Shown piece after piece: positions 21,729-29,356 of a stretch of 37,374 bases of DNA. The notes beneath the pieces are model-generated. The model was not told the DNA's origin, ran no database searches, and saw only the letters and a list, made by a program, of their open reading frames with translations. The stretch lies in NCBI GenBank assembly GCA_030605665.1, contig JAUWHW010000053.1, positions 1 to 37,374 of the forward strand. Direction: 5' to 3'. Origin of the DNA: Dehalococcoidia bacterium (lineage in GTDB: Bacteria > Chloroflexota > Dehalococcoidia > GIF9 > AB-539-J10). The translations under genes and the position numbers were made by a program. Each line of letters opens with the position of its first letter. Position 1 is the stretch's first letter.

Positions 21729-24191
21729 ATGGTAACTATTGATTCATTAAGAAAGATTCTCCAATTGGAGTGCAAGAAAGGATGTAGCGACAAAGCAGTA
21801 ATTGGCGGTTTGGATAAATATCTTCACAGACAGGCAGGGGAAATCAGGCAAGGCATAAATAACCAGGAACTTTCGGCTGAATTCGATGAGCTCAACTTAG
21901 CCAATTCTAATTATGGCTCTAATGATGTAGATGAACGCAGGAAATGGGTAATGCGCCTCTTCGACTGGTTAGACAAGCTGGAAGAAGCGGAACAAAACAC
22001 CCCCACCTCTCCTCTCCCCCCAACAAGGGAGAAGAATAAGATGAGGATGACAGAGGTAGTTAAGTTGCACCCCCGAAAGAAAAGCGACGCATTAGATTCA
22101 CCTATAACCATTATCAAGGGCATTACGCCAACTGTAGCTAATAAATTTGCCAAGCTAAATGTGAAGACAGTGCATGATTTACTTTATTTCTTCCCCCGGA
22201 GGTACGTCGATTATAGCCAGAGGAAATTTATTGCTGAACTTGAAGAAGGTAAGGAGCAAACCATTATAGGCATAATATGGCAAGCCAGGATAGCTACTTT
22301 CGGTAATCGGCGAGGCACTGAGGCAATTGTGGGTGATGAGACAGGAAACATCAGAGTAGTCTGGTTCAATCAACCTTATCTGGCCAAAAGATTCCCCACC
22401 AATGCTAAAGTGGTAATTAGTGGCACAGTTTGCTCATTCAAAGGACAAAAGGTTTTTGAATCTCCTGAATGGGAAATGTTTGAGGAGAAAGAACTAATCC
22501 ACACTGGTCGCCTGGTCCCCGTCTATCCACTTACCCAAGGTTTGTACCCGCGGCGAGTGAGGAAATGGACAAAAGAAGCTACTGATGGTTGGGCATGGCA
22601 GGTGAGTGATTTCCTACCCTCAGAGATAAAAACCCGATGCCAATTATTACACCTTCCTGAAGCAATTGCTCAAATTCACTATCCTGATGACTACTTGATA
22701 GCGGAGAAGGCAAAGAAGAGGTTAGCCTTCGATGAGCTATTCTTACTTCAATTAGGTGTGCTGAGTAGAAAGCGAGATTGGCAAGAAAGTCAGCCAGGCA
22801 ATGCCTTTAATATATACCAGGAGGTTATTGACACATTCTTACGTTGCTTACCTTTCACTTTGACCCCAGCTCAGGAACAAGTGCTAGGGGAGATTTTAAC
22901 CGACCTCAAACAACCCAGGGCTATGTCAAGGCTTCTTCAAGGTGAAGTAGGCAGTGGCAAAACTGTGATTGCTACTTTGGCTTTATTAATGGCAGTGGCT
23001 AATAGCTATCAAGGGGCACTTATGGCACCTACCGAGGTGCTGGCTGAACAACACTTCAACAACATCTGTGATTATTTGTCTAAAGCCAGCACCCAGAAGG
23101 AGATAGACAATAATATCAGGTGCTATACAGGATTTCTCCCACGGCCACTTACCATAACTTTGCTCATTGGCAGCCTCAGTGATAATGAGAAGGAGAATTT
23201 ACATTGTAGCATCAAGCAAGGCGAAATTGATATTGTCATTGGCACCCATGCCCTTATTCAAAAAGGGGTGGAATTCTACAAACTAGGCTTGGCAGTGATA
23301 GATGAGCAACAAAGGTTCGGTGTTCTACAACGTCAGAGTCTGCGTCAAAAGGGTTTTAATCCTCATATATTGGTTATGACTGCCACCCCCATTCCCCGAA
23401 CTATGGCACTGACACTCTATGGTGACCTCGACCTTTCAACCATTGATGAGTTGCCTCCAGGACGACAGGAAGTGAAAACACGATTCCTTGAGTCACAATA
23501 CACAGAAAAAGCTTATAGCTTCCTACGTCGCCAGGTCAGCAAGGGCAAGCAAGCTTTCGTTATCTGCCCTCTGATTGAAGAATCAGAAATACTTGAGGCA
23601 AAAGCTGCCACAACTGAATATGAGTATCTATGCAGAGAAGTTTTTCCAGATTTAAAATTGGGATTACTTCATGGGCGGATGTCCTCCAGTGATAAAGAAA
23701 AGGTAATGCGCCGTTTTCGAGAAGGGGAGCTTGATATTCTAGTGTCAACCTCGGTGGTGGAGGTTGGTATTGATATACCTAATGCCACAGTCATGCTAGT
23801 AGAGGGTGCTGAGCGCTTTGGGCTATCACAACTCCACCAATTTAGAGGGCGCGTGGGCCGAAATAAAGAGCAAGCTTATTGCATACTCATCCCTGAAAAA
23901 TTTTCACCTGAAGCAAGAACGCGCCTTCAGTTGATGGAGAAAATTCACAACGGCTTTGCTTTAGCTCAGAAAGACCTGGATCTAAGAGGCCCGGGGGAAT
24001 TTTTTGGCACACAGCAAAGTGGCTTGCCCGACCTTAAGGTGGCTAAACTATCGAACTTGCATCTCCTGGAACTAGCTCGGCAAGAAGCAATAAACCTTTT
24101 CCAAAAAGAAAATAATTTGCAAAAACCCGAATACCATCTTCTAAGACAGCGCTTATCTAAAGTATGGTCTAAAGACGTTGAATGGAGCTAA
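21729..24191 (+). CDS. recG: ATP-dependent DNA helicase RecG
   Basis: An SF2 branch-migration helicase for stalled forks and recombination intermediates. The 820 residues include an N-terminal extension of about 120 residues over the ~690 of E. coli RecG. The wedge domain follows ('GITPTVANKFAKLNVKTVHD', 'VVWFNQPYLAKRF'). Walker A is 'LLQGEVGSGKT' (about 402-412), motif II 'VIDEQQRFGV' (DEQQ instead of DExH, usual for RecG is DEQH), motif III 'VMTATPIPRTMALTLYGDLD', motif VI 'QLHQFRGRVGR'. The ATG at 21729 lacks a ribosome site, so the true start is uncertain. Residues 90-107 are encoded by a pyrimidine-rich tract that looks like an inserted repeat. Confidence 0.97.
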   Translation: MVTIDSLRKILQLECKKGCSDKAVIGGLDKYLHRQAGEIRQGINNQELSAEFDELNLANSNYGSNDVDERRKWVMRLFDWLDKLEEAEQNTPTSPLPPTREKNKMRMTEVVKLHPRKKSDALDSPITIIKGITPTVANKFAKLNVKTVHDLLYFFPRRYVDYSQRKFIAELEEGKEQTIIGIIWQARIATFGNRRGTEAIVGDETGNIRVVWFNQPYLAKRFPTNAKVVISGTVCSFKGQKVFESPEWEMFEEKELIHTGRLVPVYPLTQGLYPRRVRKWTKEATDGWAWQVSDFLPSEIKTRCQLLHLPEAIAQIHYPDDYLIAEKAKKRLAFDELFLLQLGVLSRKRDWQESQPGNAFNIYQEVIDTFLRCLPFTLTPAQEQVLGEILTDLKQPRAMSRLLQGEVGSGKTVIATLALLMAVANSYQGALMAPTEVLAEQHFNNICDYLSKASTQKEIDNNIRCYTGFLPRPLTITLLIGSLSDNEKENLHCSIKQGEIDIVIGTHALIQKGVEFYKLGLAVIDEQQRFGVLQRQSLRQKGFNPHILVMTATPIPRTMALTLYGDLDLSTIDELPPGRQEVKTRFLESQYTEKAYSFLRRQVSKGKQAFVICPLIEESEILEAKAATTEYEYLCREVFPDLKLGLLHGRMSSSDKEKVMRRFREGELDILVSTSVVEVGIDIPNATVMLVEGAERFGLSQLHQFRGRVGRNKEQAYCILIPEKFSPEARTRLQLMEKIHNGFALAQKDLDLRGPGEFFGTQQSGLPDLKVAKLSNLHLLELARQEAINLFQKENNLQKPEYHLLRQRLSKVWSKDVEWS

Positions 24192-24199
24192 TATGTTAG

Positions 24200-24223
24200 C
24201 TGCGAGTGGAGTGAAGCAATCTC
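24200..24223 (+). repeat. Degenerate family A repeat before argS
   Basis: ctgcgagtggagtgaagcaa followed by tctc is a diverged copy of the 'ttgcgagcgaagcgaagcaatct' unit. It fills the gap between recG and argS and ends two bases before the argS ATG. Its GGAG may act as a distant ribosome site. Confidence 0.65.
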
Positions 24224-24224
24224 A

Positions 24225-25883
24225 ATGATTAAGGAAAGGTTAGCTACTTGTCTGCAACAGGCAGTAATCAAAGCACAACAAGAGGGCAGTCTCGTTGCTG
24301 TAACGCTGCCTGAGGTAGTCATAGAGCATCCCCAAAATCCCGAGCATGGAGACTTCGCCTCGGGGCTTCCTCTAAAGCTAGCTCGCACAATGAAGATGCT
24401 TCCTCTAGCTATAGCCGAGAAAATAGCTGAACACATATCACCTCCCCCAGAAATCGACAAGTTTTTTATCGCTTCGCCTGGCTTTATTAACTTCACCTTG
24501 CGAGATGATTGGCTAGCCAAACAAATAGAATCAATTTTGACCGCTGGCGAGTCATATGCTGACCTTGCCTTAGGCAAAGGTAACCGTGTTCAACTTGAGT
24601 TCGTTAGCGTCAATCCCACTGGACCTCTTCATGTAGGCCATGGCCGTGGTGCAGTCTTAGGCAGCACCTTAGCTAATGTTCTCACTGCCGCTGGCTATTC
24701 TGTAGAAAAGGAATACTATCTCAATGATATTGGGAACCAGATAGATGCCTTCAACCGCTCTCTTTATGCCCGTTATCAGCAGTGCTTAGACAGAGAAGTC
24801 AGCATGCCGCCTGATGGCTACCTGGGTAATTATATGATTGACCTGGCAAAGGAAATTGCCCAGAAAGAGGGTGACAGACTCCTAGCACTATCACAAGAGG
24901 AGCCACCTTCTGAGTTAAGTGAAATCGGGCTCAACAAGATAATAGAGGAGATTAAGCAAGACCTTAAGCTAATAAATGTTGAATTTGATGCCTGGTTTAG
25001 CGAAAAAAGCCTCTACCACAATAAGCAATACCACCAAGCCATGGAATTATTACAAAGAGGAGGTTATGTAACCAGGAAGGACAACGCCATCTGGTTTGAG
25101 TCCAGTGCCTTAGGCGAGGATAAAGATAATGTGCTAGTACGCAGCGACGGCTCTCCCACTTATTTTGCCTCTGATATCGCCTATCACTACAACAAGTTTC
25201 TGGAGCGAAAATTCGACACCGTGATTGACATTTGGGGTGCCGACCATCAAGGACATGTTCCCCGAATGAAAGCAGCAATCAAAGCCTTAGGAAAGGATCC
25301 TGAACAGCTCAAAGTAATAATATGTCAACTAGTTACCTTGCGGCGTGGCGAGGAAATAATCAAGGTATCCAAGCGTAGCGGCGATATTGTTACCCTGCGG
25401 GAATTAGTAGACGAAGTGGGGCAGGATGCCTGCCGCTTTTTCTTCCTTTCCCGCTCCGCTGATAGCCAGATGGACTTTGATATAGAGCTAGCTAAAAAAC
25501 AATCAGCGGATAACCCTGTCTACTATATCCAATATGCTCATGCCCGAATTGCCAGCATCCTCCGACTGGCTAAGCAAAGGGAAATCGATTATAGCCAGGG
25601 TGATGTTTCTCTGCTCACCACCCCACCTGAGCTAACTTTAATTCGCCGTCTAATTCTCCTGCCTGAAATAATAGAGGAGATAGCAAATACTTTGCAGCCT
25701 CACCACCTGCCTTATTATGCTCAAGACTTAGCCACCGTTTTTCACAGTTTTTACAAGCAGTGCAGAGTAGTTTCCAAAGATGAGGCATTAACCAACGCGC
25801 GGCTCAAATTAGTCAGGGCAACTCAGATTGTTTTAGCCAAAGCTCTCCACCTTATGAGCATGGCAGCTCCTGAAAGAATGTAA
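24225..25883 (+). CDS. argS: Arginyl-tRNA synthetase
   Basis: Charges tRNA-Arg. The 552 residues show the class I features: the HIGH-type motif in 'NPTGPLHVGHGRGAVLGSTL' (HVGH about 136-139), the KMSKS-type 'KVSKRSG' (about 380), an ArgS N-terminal additional domain (1-90) and a DALR anticodon domain at the end ('NPVYYIQYAHARIASILRLA'). The ATG at 24225 has only GGAG about 14 bases away, inside a dispersed repeat; 'MIKERLATCLQQAV' is a normal ArgS start. It lies 33 bases after recG. Confidence 0.98.
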   Translation: MIKERLATCLQQAVIKAQQEGSLVAVTLPEVVIEHPQNPEHGDFASGLPLKLARTMKMLPLAIAEKIAEHISPPPEIDKFFIASPGFINFTLRDDWLAKQIESILTAGESYADLALGKGNRVQLEFVSVNPTGPLHVGHGRGAVLGSTLANVLTAAGYSVEKEYYLNDIGNQIDAFNRSLYARYQQCLDREVSMPPDGYLGNYMIDLAKEIAQKEGDRLLALSQEEPPSELSEIGLNKIIEEIKQDLKLINVEFDAWFSEKSLYHNKQYHQAMELLQRGGYVTRKDNAIWFESSALGEDKDNVLVRSDGSPTYFASDIAYHYNKFLERKFDTVIDIWGADHQGHVPRMKAAIKALGKDPEQLKVIICQLVTLRRGEEIIKVSKRSGDIVTLRELVDEVGQDACRFFFLSRSADSQMDFDIELAKKQSADNPVYYIQYAHARIASILRLAKQREIDYSQGDVSLLTTPPELTLIRRLILLPEIIEEIANTLQPHHLPYYAQDLATVFHSFYKQCRVVSKDEALTNARLKLVRATQIVLAKALHLMSMAAPERM

Positions 25884-25945
25884 AGCATTTTTATCGCCAA
25901 ACTTGAATCCAGTACTACCCTGTGTTAGATTTGCCACTTAACTTA

Positions 25946-25951
25946 TATAAT
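25946..25951 (+). promoter_or_regulatory. Possible -10 box for thiC
   Basis: TATAAT lies 20 bases before the thiC ATG in an AT-rich stretch (acttatataatataaaaag). The -35 region is weak (TTGCCA at 25931 is too close). A start at about 25958 would leave a leader of around 13 bases, in keeping with the absence of a ribosome site before thiC. Confidence 0.35.
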
Positions 25952-25970
25952 ATAAAAAGTCTATAACAAA

Positions 25971-27269
25971 ATGACTCAAGTGGAGTTAGCCCAAAACGGC
26001 ATTGTTTCACCTCAGGTAAAGCACGTAGCTGAACAGGAGGGGGTAGAGATAGATTTTATCCTACAAGGCTTGCTCGATGGCACAATCGTAATCCTCGCCA
26101 ATCCTGATCATAAAAATTTAATTCCCTGTGGCATAGGCAAGGGACTAAGAACCAAGGTCAATGCTAATATAGGTACATCACCAGACTTCTGTGATTTAGA
26201 CATAGAACTTAGGAAACTACAAGTTGCTATTGATTCTGGCAGCGATACAGTTATGGACCTGAGCACTGAGGGTGACATTCCAGCTATCAGAAGAGCCCTC
26301 ATAGCCTCCAGCCCAGTGCCCGTAGGAACCGTGCCCATTTATCAAGCCGGAATTGAAGCTATAGAGAGGCATGGAGCTATCGTGAACATGACTGTGGATG
26401 AGCTTTTCGCTGTAATTGAAGAGCAAGCTAAAGACGGCGTTGACTTCGTAACTGTTCACTGTGGTGTAACTCAGGCATCCCTGGCACGGCTAAAAAGCCA
26501 GGGTAGAACAACCGACATAATTTCTCGAGGTGGTGCCTTCCTCACTGGCTGGATGCTACACAACGAGGAAGAAAATCCCCTATATCAATATTATGACCGT
26601 TTGCTAGACTTAGCCCATAAATATGATTTCGCCTTAAGTTTGGGTGATGGCCTGCGACCGGGAAGTATTGCTGATGCTACTGATAGGGCTCAAATCGAGG
26701 AGCTAATCATTCAAGGTGAATTAGTAAAGCGTGCTAGGGAAGCTGGAGTCCAAGTTTTTGTAGAAGGGCCTGGGCATTTGCCACTGGATCAAATAGCTAG
26801 TAATGTTCAATTAGAAAAGAGCTTATGCCATGGAGCACCTTTCTATGTCCTAGGTCCGCTGGTAACTGATATAGGTGCTGGCTACGACCATATTACCGGC
26901 GCTATCGGAGGCGCCATTGCTGCTGCTACCGGCACAGATTTTTTGTGCTATGTGACTCCCACAGAGCACCTTTCCCTTCCCGATGTAGAGGATGTAAAAC
27001 AAGGAGTGATAGCCTCTCGCATAGCTGCTCATGTTGGCGACATTGTTAAGGGCGTAAAAGGTGCCAAAGAATGGGATGAAAAAATGTCCCGAGCTCGCAA
27101 GAATCTTGATTGGGCAAGTCAGGCCGGATTATCTTTAGACCCAGAGCTTTCACGCCAAGTTCATAGTAAGATTCCCACAACAGAAAAAACTTGCAGCATG
27201 TGCGGCAAATATTGCGCCCTGGCAATAGTAGAAAAATATCTAAGCAGCCCAAGAATGGGTAGCGGGTAG
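25971..27269 (+). CDS. thiC: Phosphomethylpyrimidine synthase ThiC (short form)
   Basis: A radical SAM enzyme that turns aminoimidazole ribotide into HMP phosphate for thiamine. At 432 residues it is the short form without the long N-terminal region of E. coli ThiC. Typical blocks are '[16 protein letters not shown]', '[20 protein letters not shown]', '[16 protein letters not shown]' and '[20 protein letters not shown]'. The cluster cysteines are C408, C411, C415 in '[10 protein letters not shown]', spacing CX2CX3C, one residue tighter than the CX2CX4C of well-studied bacterial ThiC. There is no ribosome site, and only 87 bases separate it from argS, with no TPP riboswitch consensus. Confidence 0.95.
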   Translation: MTQVELAQNGIVSPQVKHVAEQEGVEIDFILQGLLDGTIVILANPDHKNLIPCGIGKGLRTKVNANIGTSPDFCDLDIELRKLQVAIDSGSDTVMDLSTEGDIPAIRRALIASSPVPVGTVPIYQAGIEAIERHGAIVNMTVDELFAVIEEQAKDGVDFVTVHCGVTQASLARLKSQGRTTDIISRGGAFLTGWMLHNEEENPLYQYYDRLLDLAHKYDFALSLGDGLRPGSIADATDRAQIEELIIQGELVKRAREAGVQVFVEGPGHLPLDQIASNVQLEKSLCHGAPFYVLGPLVTDIGAGYDHITGAIGGAIAAATGTDFLCYVTPTEHLSLPDVEDVKQGVIASRIAAHVGDIVKGVKGAKEWDEKMSRARKNLDWASQAGLSLDPELSRQVHSKIPTTEKTCSMCGKYCALAIVEKYLSSPRMGSG

Positions 27270-27345
27270 TGAACAGCGTGTAGTGAGTAGTGACTACCCC
27301 CTAGACGCTACTTACTACCTCTAGACGCTAAGTGAATTGGCTGCG
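27270..27345. repeat. Short direct and inverted repeats after thiC
   Basis: ctagacgcta occurs at 27301-27310 and again at 27321-27330, a 20-base period. The preceding 'gtgtagtgagtagtgactac' has gtagt/actac inverted arms. The thiC C-terminal codons (ATGGGTAGCGGGTAG) run into it. Similar 'gctacacgctacac' sequence follows argG at 2820. It is a non-coding repeat tract. Confidence 0.55.
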
Positions 27346-27364
27346 CCATACTATAAGGTAAGAG

Positions 27365-28483
27365 ATGAGAGGTAGTATAGGTCTAGGCAAGATTTTCGGC
27401 ATCCCATTACGACTCCACTATACCTGGTTTATCATCTTCACCCTGGTAACTATTTCATTGGTGCTCTATTTCCCTGGCGATTACCCTATCGTAGAGCGAA
27501 TAGCTTTTGGCATATTAACCAGCATCCTTTTTTTCGCCTGTATAATTATCCATGAGCTAGCTCACAGCATTCTTGCTATTCGTAATGGCATTCCGGTCAA
27601 AGAAATTACTCTTTTTGTTTTCGGCGGCATCTCCCACATAACCAAAGAGGCAACTCGCCCTAAGACGGAATTTCTAATAGCTATAGTGGGCCCGTTAGCC
27701 AGTTTAGCTATGAGTGGCATCTTTTATGGATTATCTATTCTACTGGCACAAGCCCAACAAACATTAATGGCCCACTTAATGCAGTGGCTAGCTATAATCA
27801 ATGTGATATTAGCTTTATTCAACTTAATCCCTGGCTTTCCCTTGGACGGAGGCAGAGTATTTCGCGCCGCCATATGGCGAAAAACAGGCAACTACCTTCG
27901 GGCAACACATATCGCTACCAGGGTAGGACAAGGCATAGCTTATGCCTTTATGGTTGGTGGATTGGCAATTATTTTTGTTACCCACCTATGGTTCAATGGT
28001 TTGTGGCTCATTTTCATCGGTTGGTTCTTGCATGATGCTGCCAGGGCTAGCTATCAGCAGGTTTTGCTACGTGATTCCCTTTCTGGTGTCACGGTACGCC
28101 ACATTACAGACTATGGCTGTCCCTTTGCTTCCCCTGAGCTCAGTTTAAGAGAATTAGTTCAGAGCTATATCCTGCCCACGGGGCGGAGTGGATTCCCAGT
28201 AGCCAAAGAAGCTACGCTAGAGGGCATGGTCACCCTGCATGACTTAAAGAAAATTCCCCAGAATCGTTGGGACACCACAACAGTGCAGGATATAATGACC
28301 CCGGTCAACAAGTTGAAAATAGCCTACCCAAATCAAGATGTCTTAAGTCTGCTGCATCAGATGGAAGAGACAGACCACATGCCAGTAGTAGAGGGGGGAA
28401 AGATTATCGGCATGGTAAATCGAGATGACCTAAATCGCTTTCTTCGTATACAAACTGCATTAGGAACGAAATTAAGGTTCTGA
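27365..28483 (+). CDS. Site-2 protease family (M50) metalloprotease with CBS domains
   Basis: An intramembrane zinc protease of 372 residues. About six hydrophobic segments fill residues 18-230. The HExxH motif 'IIHELAHSIL' has H63, E64 and H67; the third ligand Asp lies in 'NLIPGFPLDGGRVFRA' (153-168). Two CBS repeats follow ('SFSREL'-like 'ASPELSLRELVQSYILPTGR' and 'TVQDIMTPVNKLKIAYPNQD'), which usually sense adenine nucleotides. The family cuts membrane-bound anti-sigma factors or other proteins; the substrate is unknown. AAGGTAAG precedes the ATG. It stands alone after the thiC repeats. Confidence 0.93.
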   Translation: MRGSIGLGKIFGIPLRLHYTWFIIFTLVTISLVLYFPGDYPIVERIAFGILTSILFFACIIIHELAHSILAIRNGIPVKEITLFVFGGISHITKEATRPKTEFLIAIVGPLASLAMSGIFYGLSILLAQAQQTLMAHLMQWLAIINVILALFNLIPGFPLDGGRVFRAAIWRKTGNYLRATHIATRVGQGIAYAFMVGGLAIIFVTHLWFNGLWLIFIGWFLHDAARASYQQVLLRDSLSGVTVRHITDYGCPFASPELSLRELVQSYILPTGRSGFPVAKEATLEGMVTLHDLKKIPQNRWDTTTVQDIMTPVNKLKIAYPNQDVLSLLHQMEETDHMPVVEGGKIIGMVNRDDLNRFLRIQTALGTKLRF

Positions 28484-28528
28484 ACTAATTGACACTACTT
28501 GCCTTTTTATTTTATCATTAGTTCCTCT

Positions 28529-29341
28529 GTGAGTAATATTTCTAATCCGGATCCTATGCTGGCGGAGGTAGCCGCTGATTTCTTAGTTAGCTTACCTCCG
28601 CAAAATAGAGAAAAGGCACAGGAAAAAGTATATAAATTTATCCGCTGGCTTGGCCTACACAGAAAAGTAAATGCGCTTAGTCCTCTTGATATAGCTGGCT
28701 ACACTGAGCAAATCACACCTTCAGAAACAAAGGCGGTTAAGTCTTTTCTTACTTATATCCATAGAAAGGGATTCAGTAAAGTAAATTTAGCTGTACACCT
28801 CCGAGTGAAAAAAACATCACACAAGGCCACTCTACTTCGGCAAATTCCTCAAACTCAGACTACTCTAACCACCCAAGGGCATGCCAAACTAGAAGCAGCA
28901 TTAGCCAAGCTAAAGAGTCAGCGCTCCGATGTTACTGAAGAAATACATAAAGCAGCGGCCGACAAAGACTTCCGAGAAAATGCTCCTTTGGAAGCAGCTC
29001 GGGAATATAAGTCACATTTAGAAGGAAGAATCCAAGAACTAGAAGCAACCTTAAAATCAGCCACAGGCATAGATGAAAGCCAAGGCACATCGAAGATAAG
29101 AATTGGAGCCACCGTAGAGCTTTACGACTTATCATCAGGCAAACAGCTCTGCTATGTTTTGGTTGACCCCCGGGAAGCCAATCCAACTAAGGGCAGAATT
29201 TCAATTGCCTCACCTACAGGCAAAGCCCTTTTAGGTAAAGGAAGGGGGCAAACAATCGAAGTTACCGCTCCGGCAGGCACATTCCTCTACCGTATTAAAG
29301 AAATTCGTTCCTCGCATCATGAGGAGTATACCATTGGTTAA
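28529..29341 (+). CDS. GreA-type transcription factor with recombinase-like N-terminal domain
   Basis: Residues from about 125 to the end are GreA/GreB-like. A coiled-coil ('GHAKLEAALAKLKSQRSDVT') with the tip acidic pair in 'DKDFRENAPLEAAREYKSHL' (compare GDLSENAEY) is followed by the FKBP-like domain ('VELYDLSSGKQLCYVLVDPR', 'SPTGKALLGKGRGQTIEVTA'). Gre factors restart backtracked RNA polymerase. The first 100 residues ('DFLVSLPPQNREKAQEKVYK', 'RWLG...LSPLDIAGY', 'VKSFLTYIHRKGFSKVNLAV') resemble the SAM-like core-binding domain of tyrosine recombinases. I prefer the GTG at 28529; a TTG at 28499 adds ten odd residues, and neither has a ribosome site. A canonical greA is not in this window. 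Confidence 0.85.
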   Translation: MSNISNPDPMLAEVAADFLVSLPPQNREKAQEKVYKFIRWLGLHRKVNALSPLDIAGYTEQITPSETKAVKSFLTYIHRKGFSKVNLAVHLRVKKTSHKATLLRQIPQTQTTLTTQGHAKLEAALAKLKSQRSDVTEEIHKAAADKDFRENAPLEAAREYKSHLEGRIQELEATLKSATGIDESQGTSKIRIGATVELYDLSSGKQLCYVLVDPREANPTKGRISIASPTGKALLGKGRGQTIEVTAPAGTFLYRIKEIRSSHHEEYTIG

Positions 29342-29356
29342 ACCCTGCCCAAAAAG

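Noticed and set aside
25884..25970. TPP riboswitch before thiC
   Set aside because: The expected CTGAGA and ACCTGA-type conserved blocks are absent and the gap is too short.
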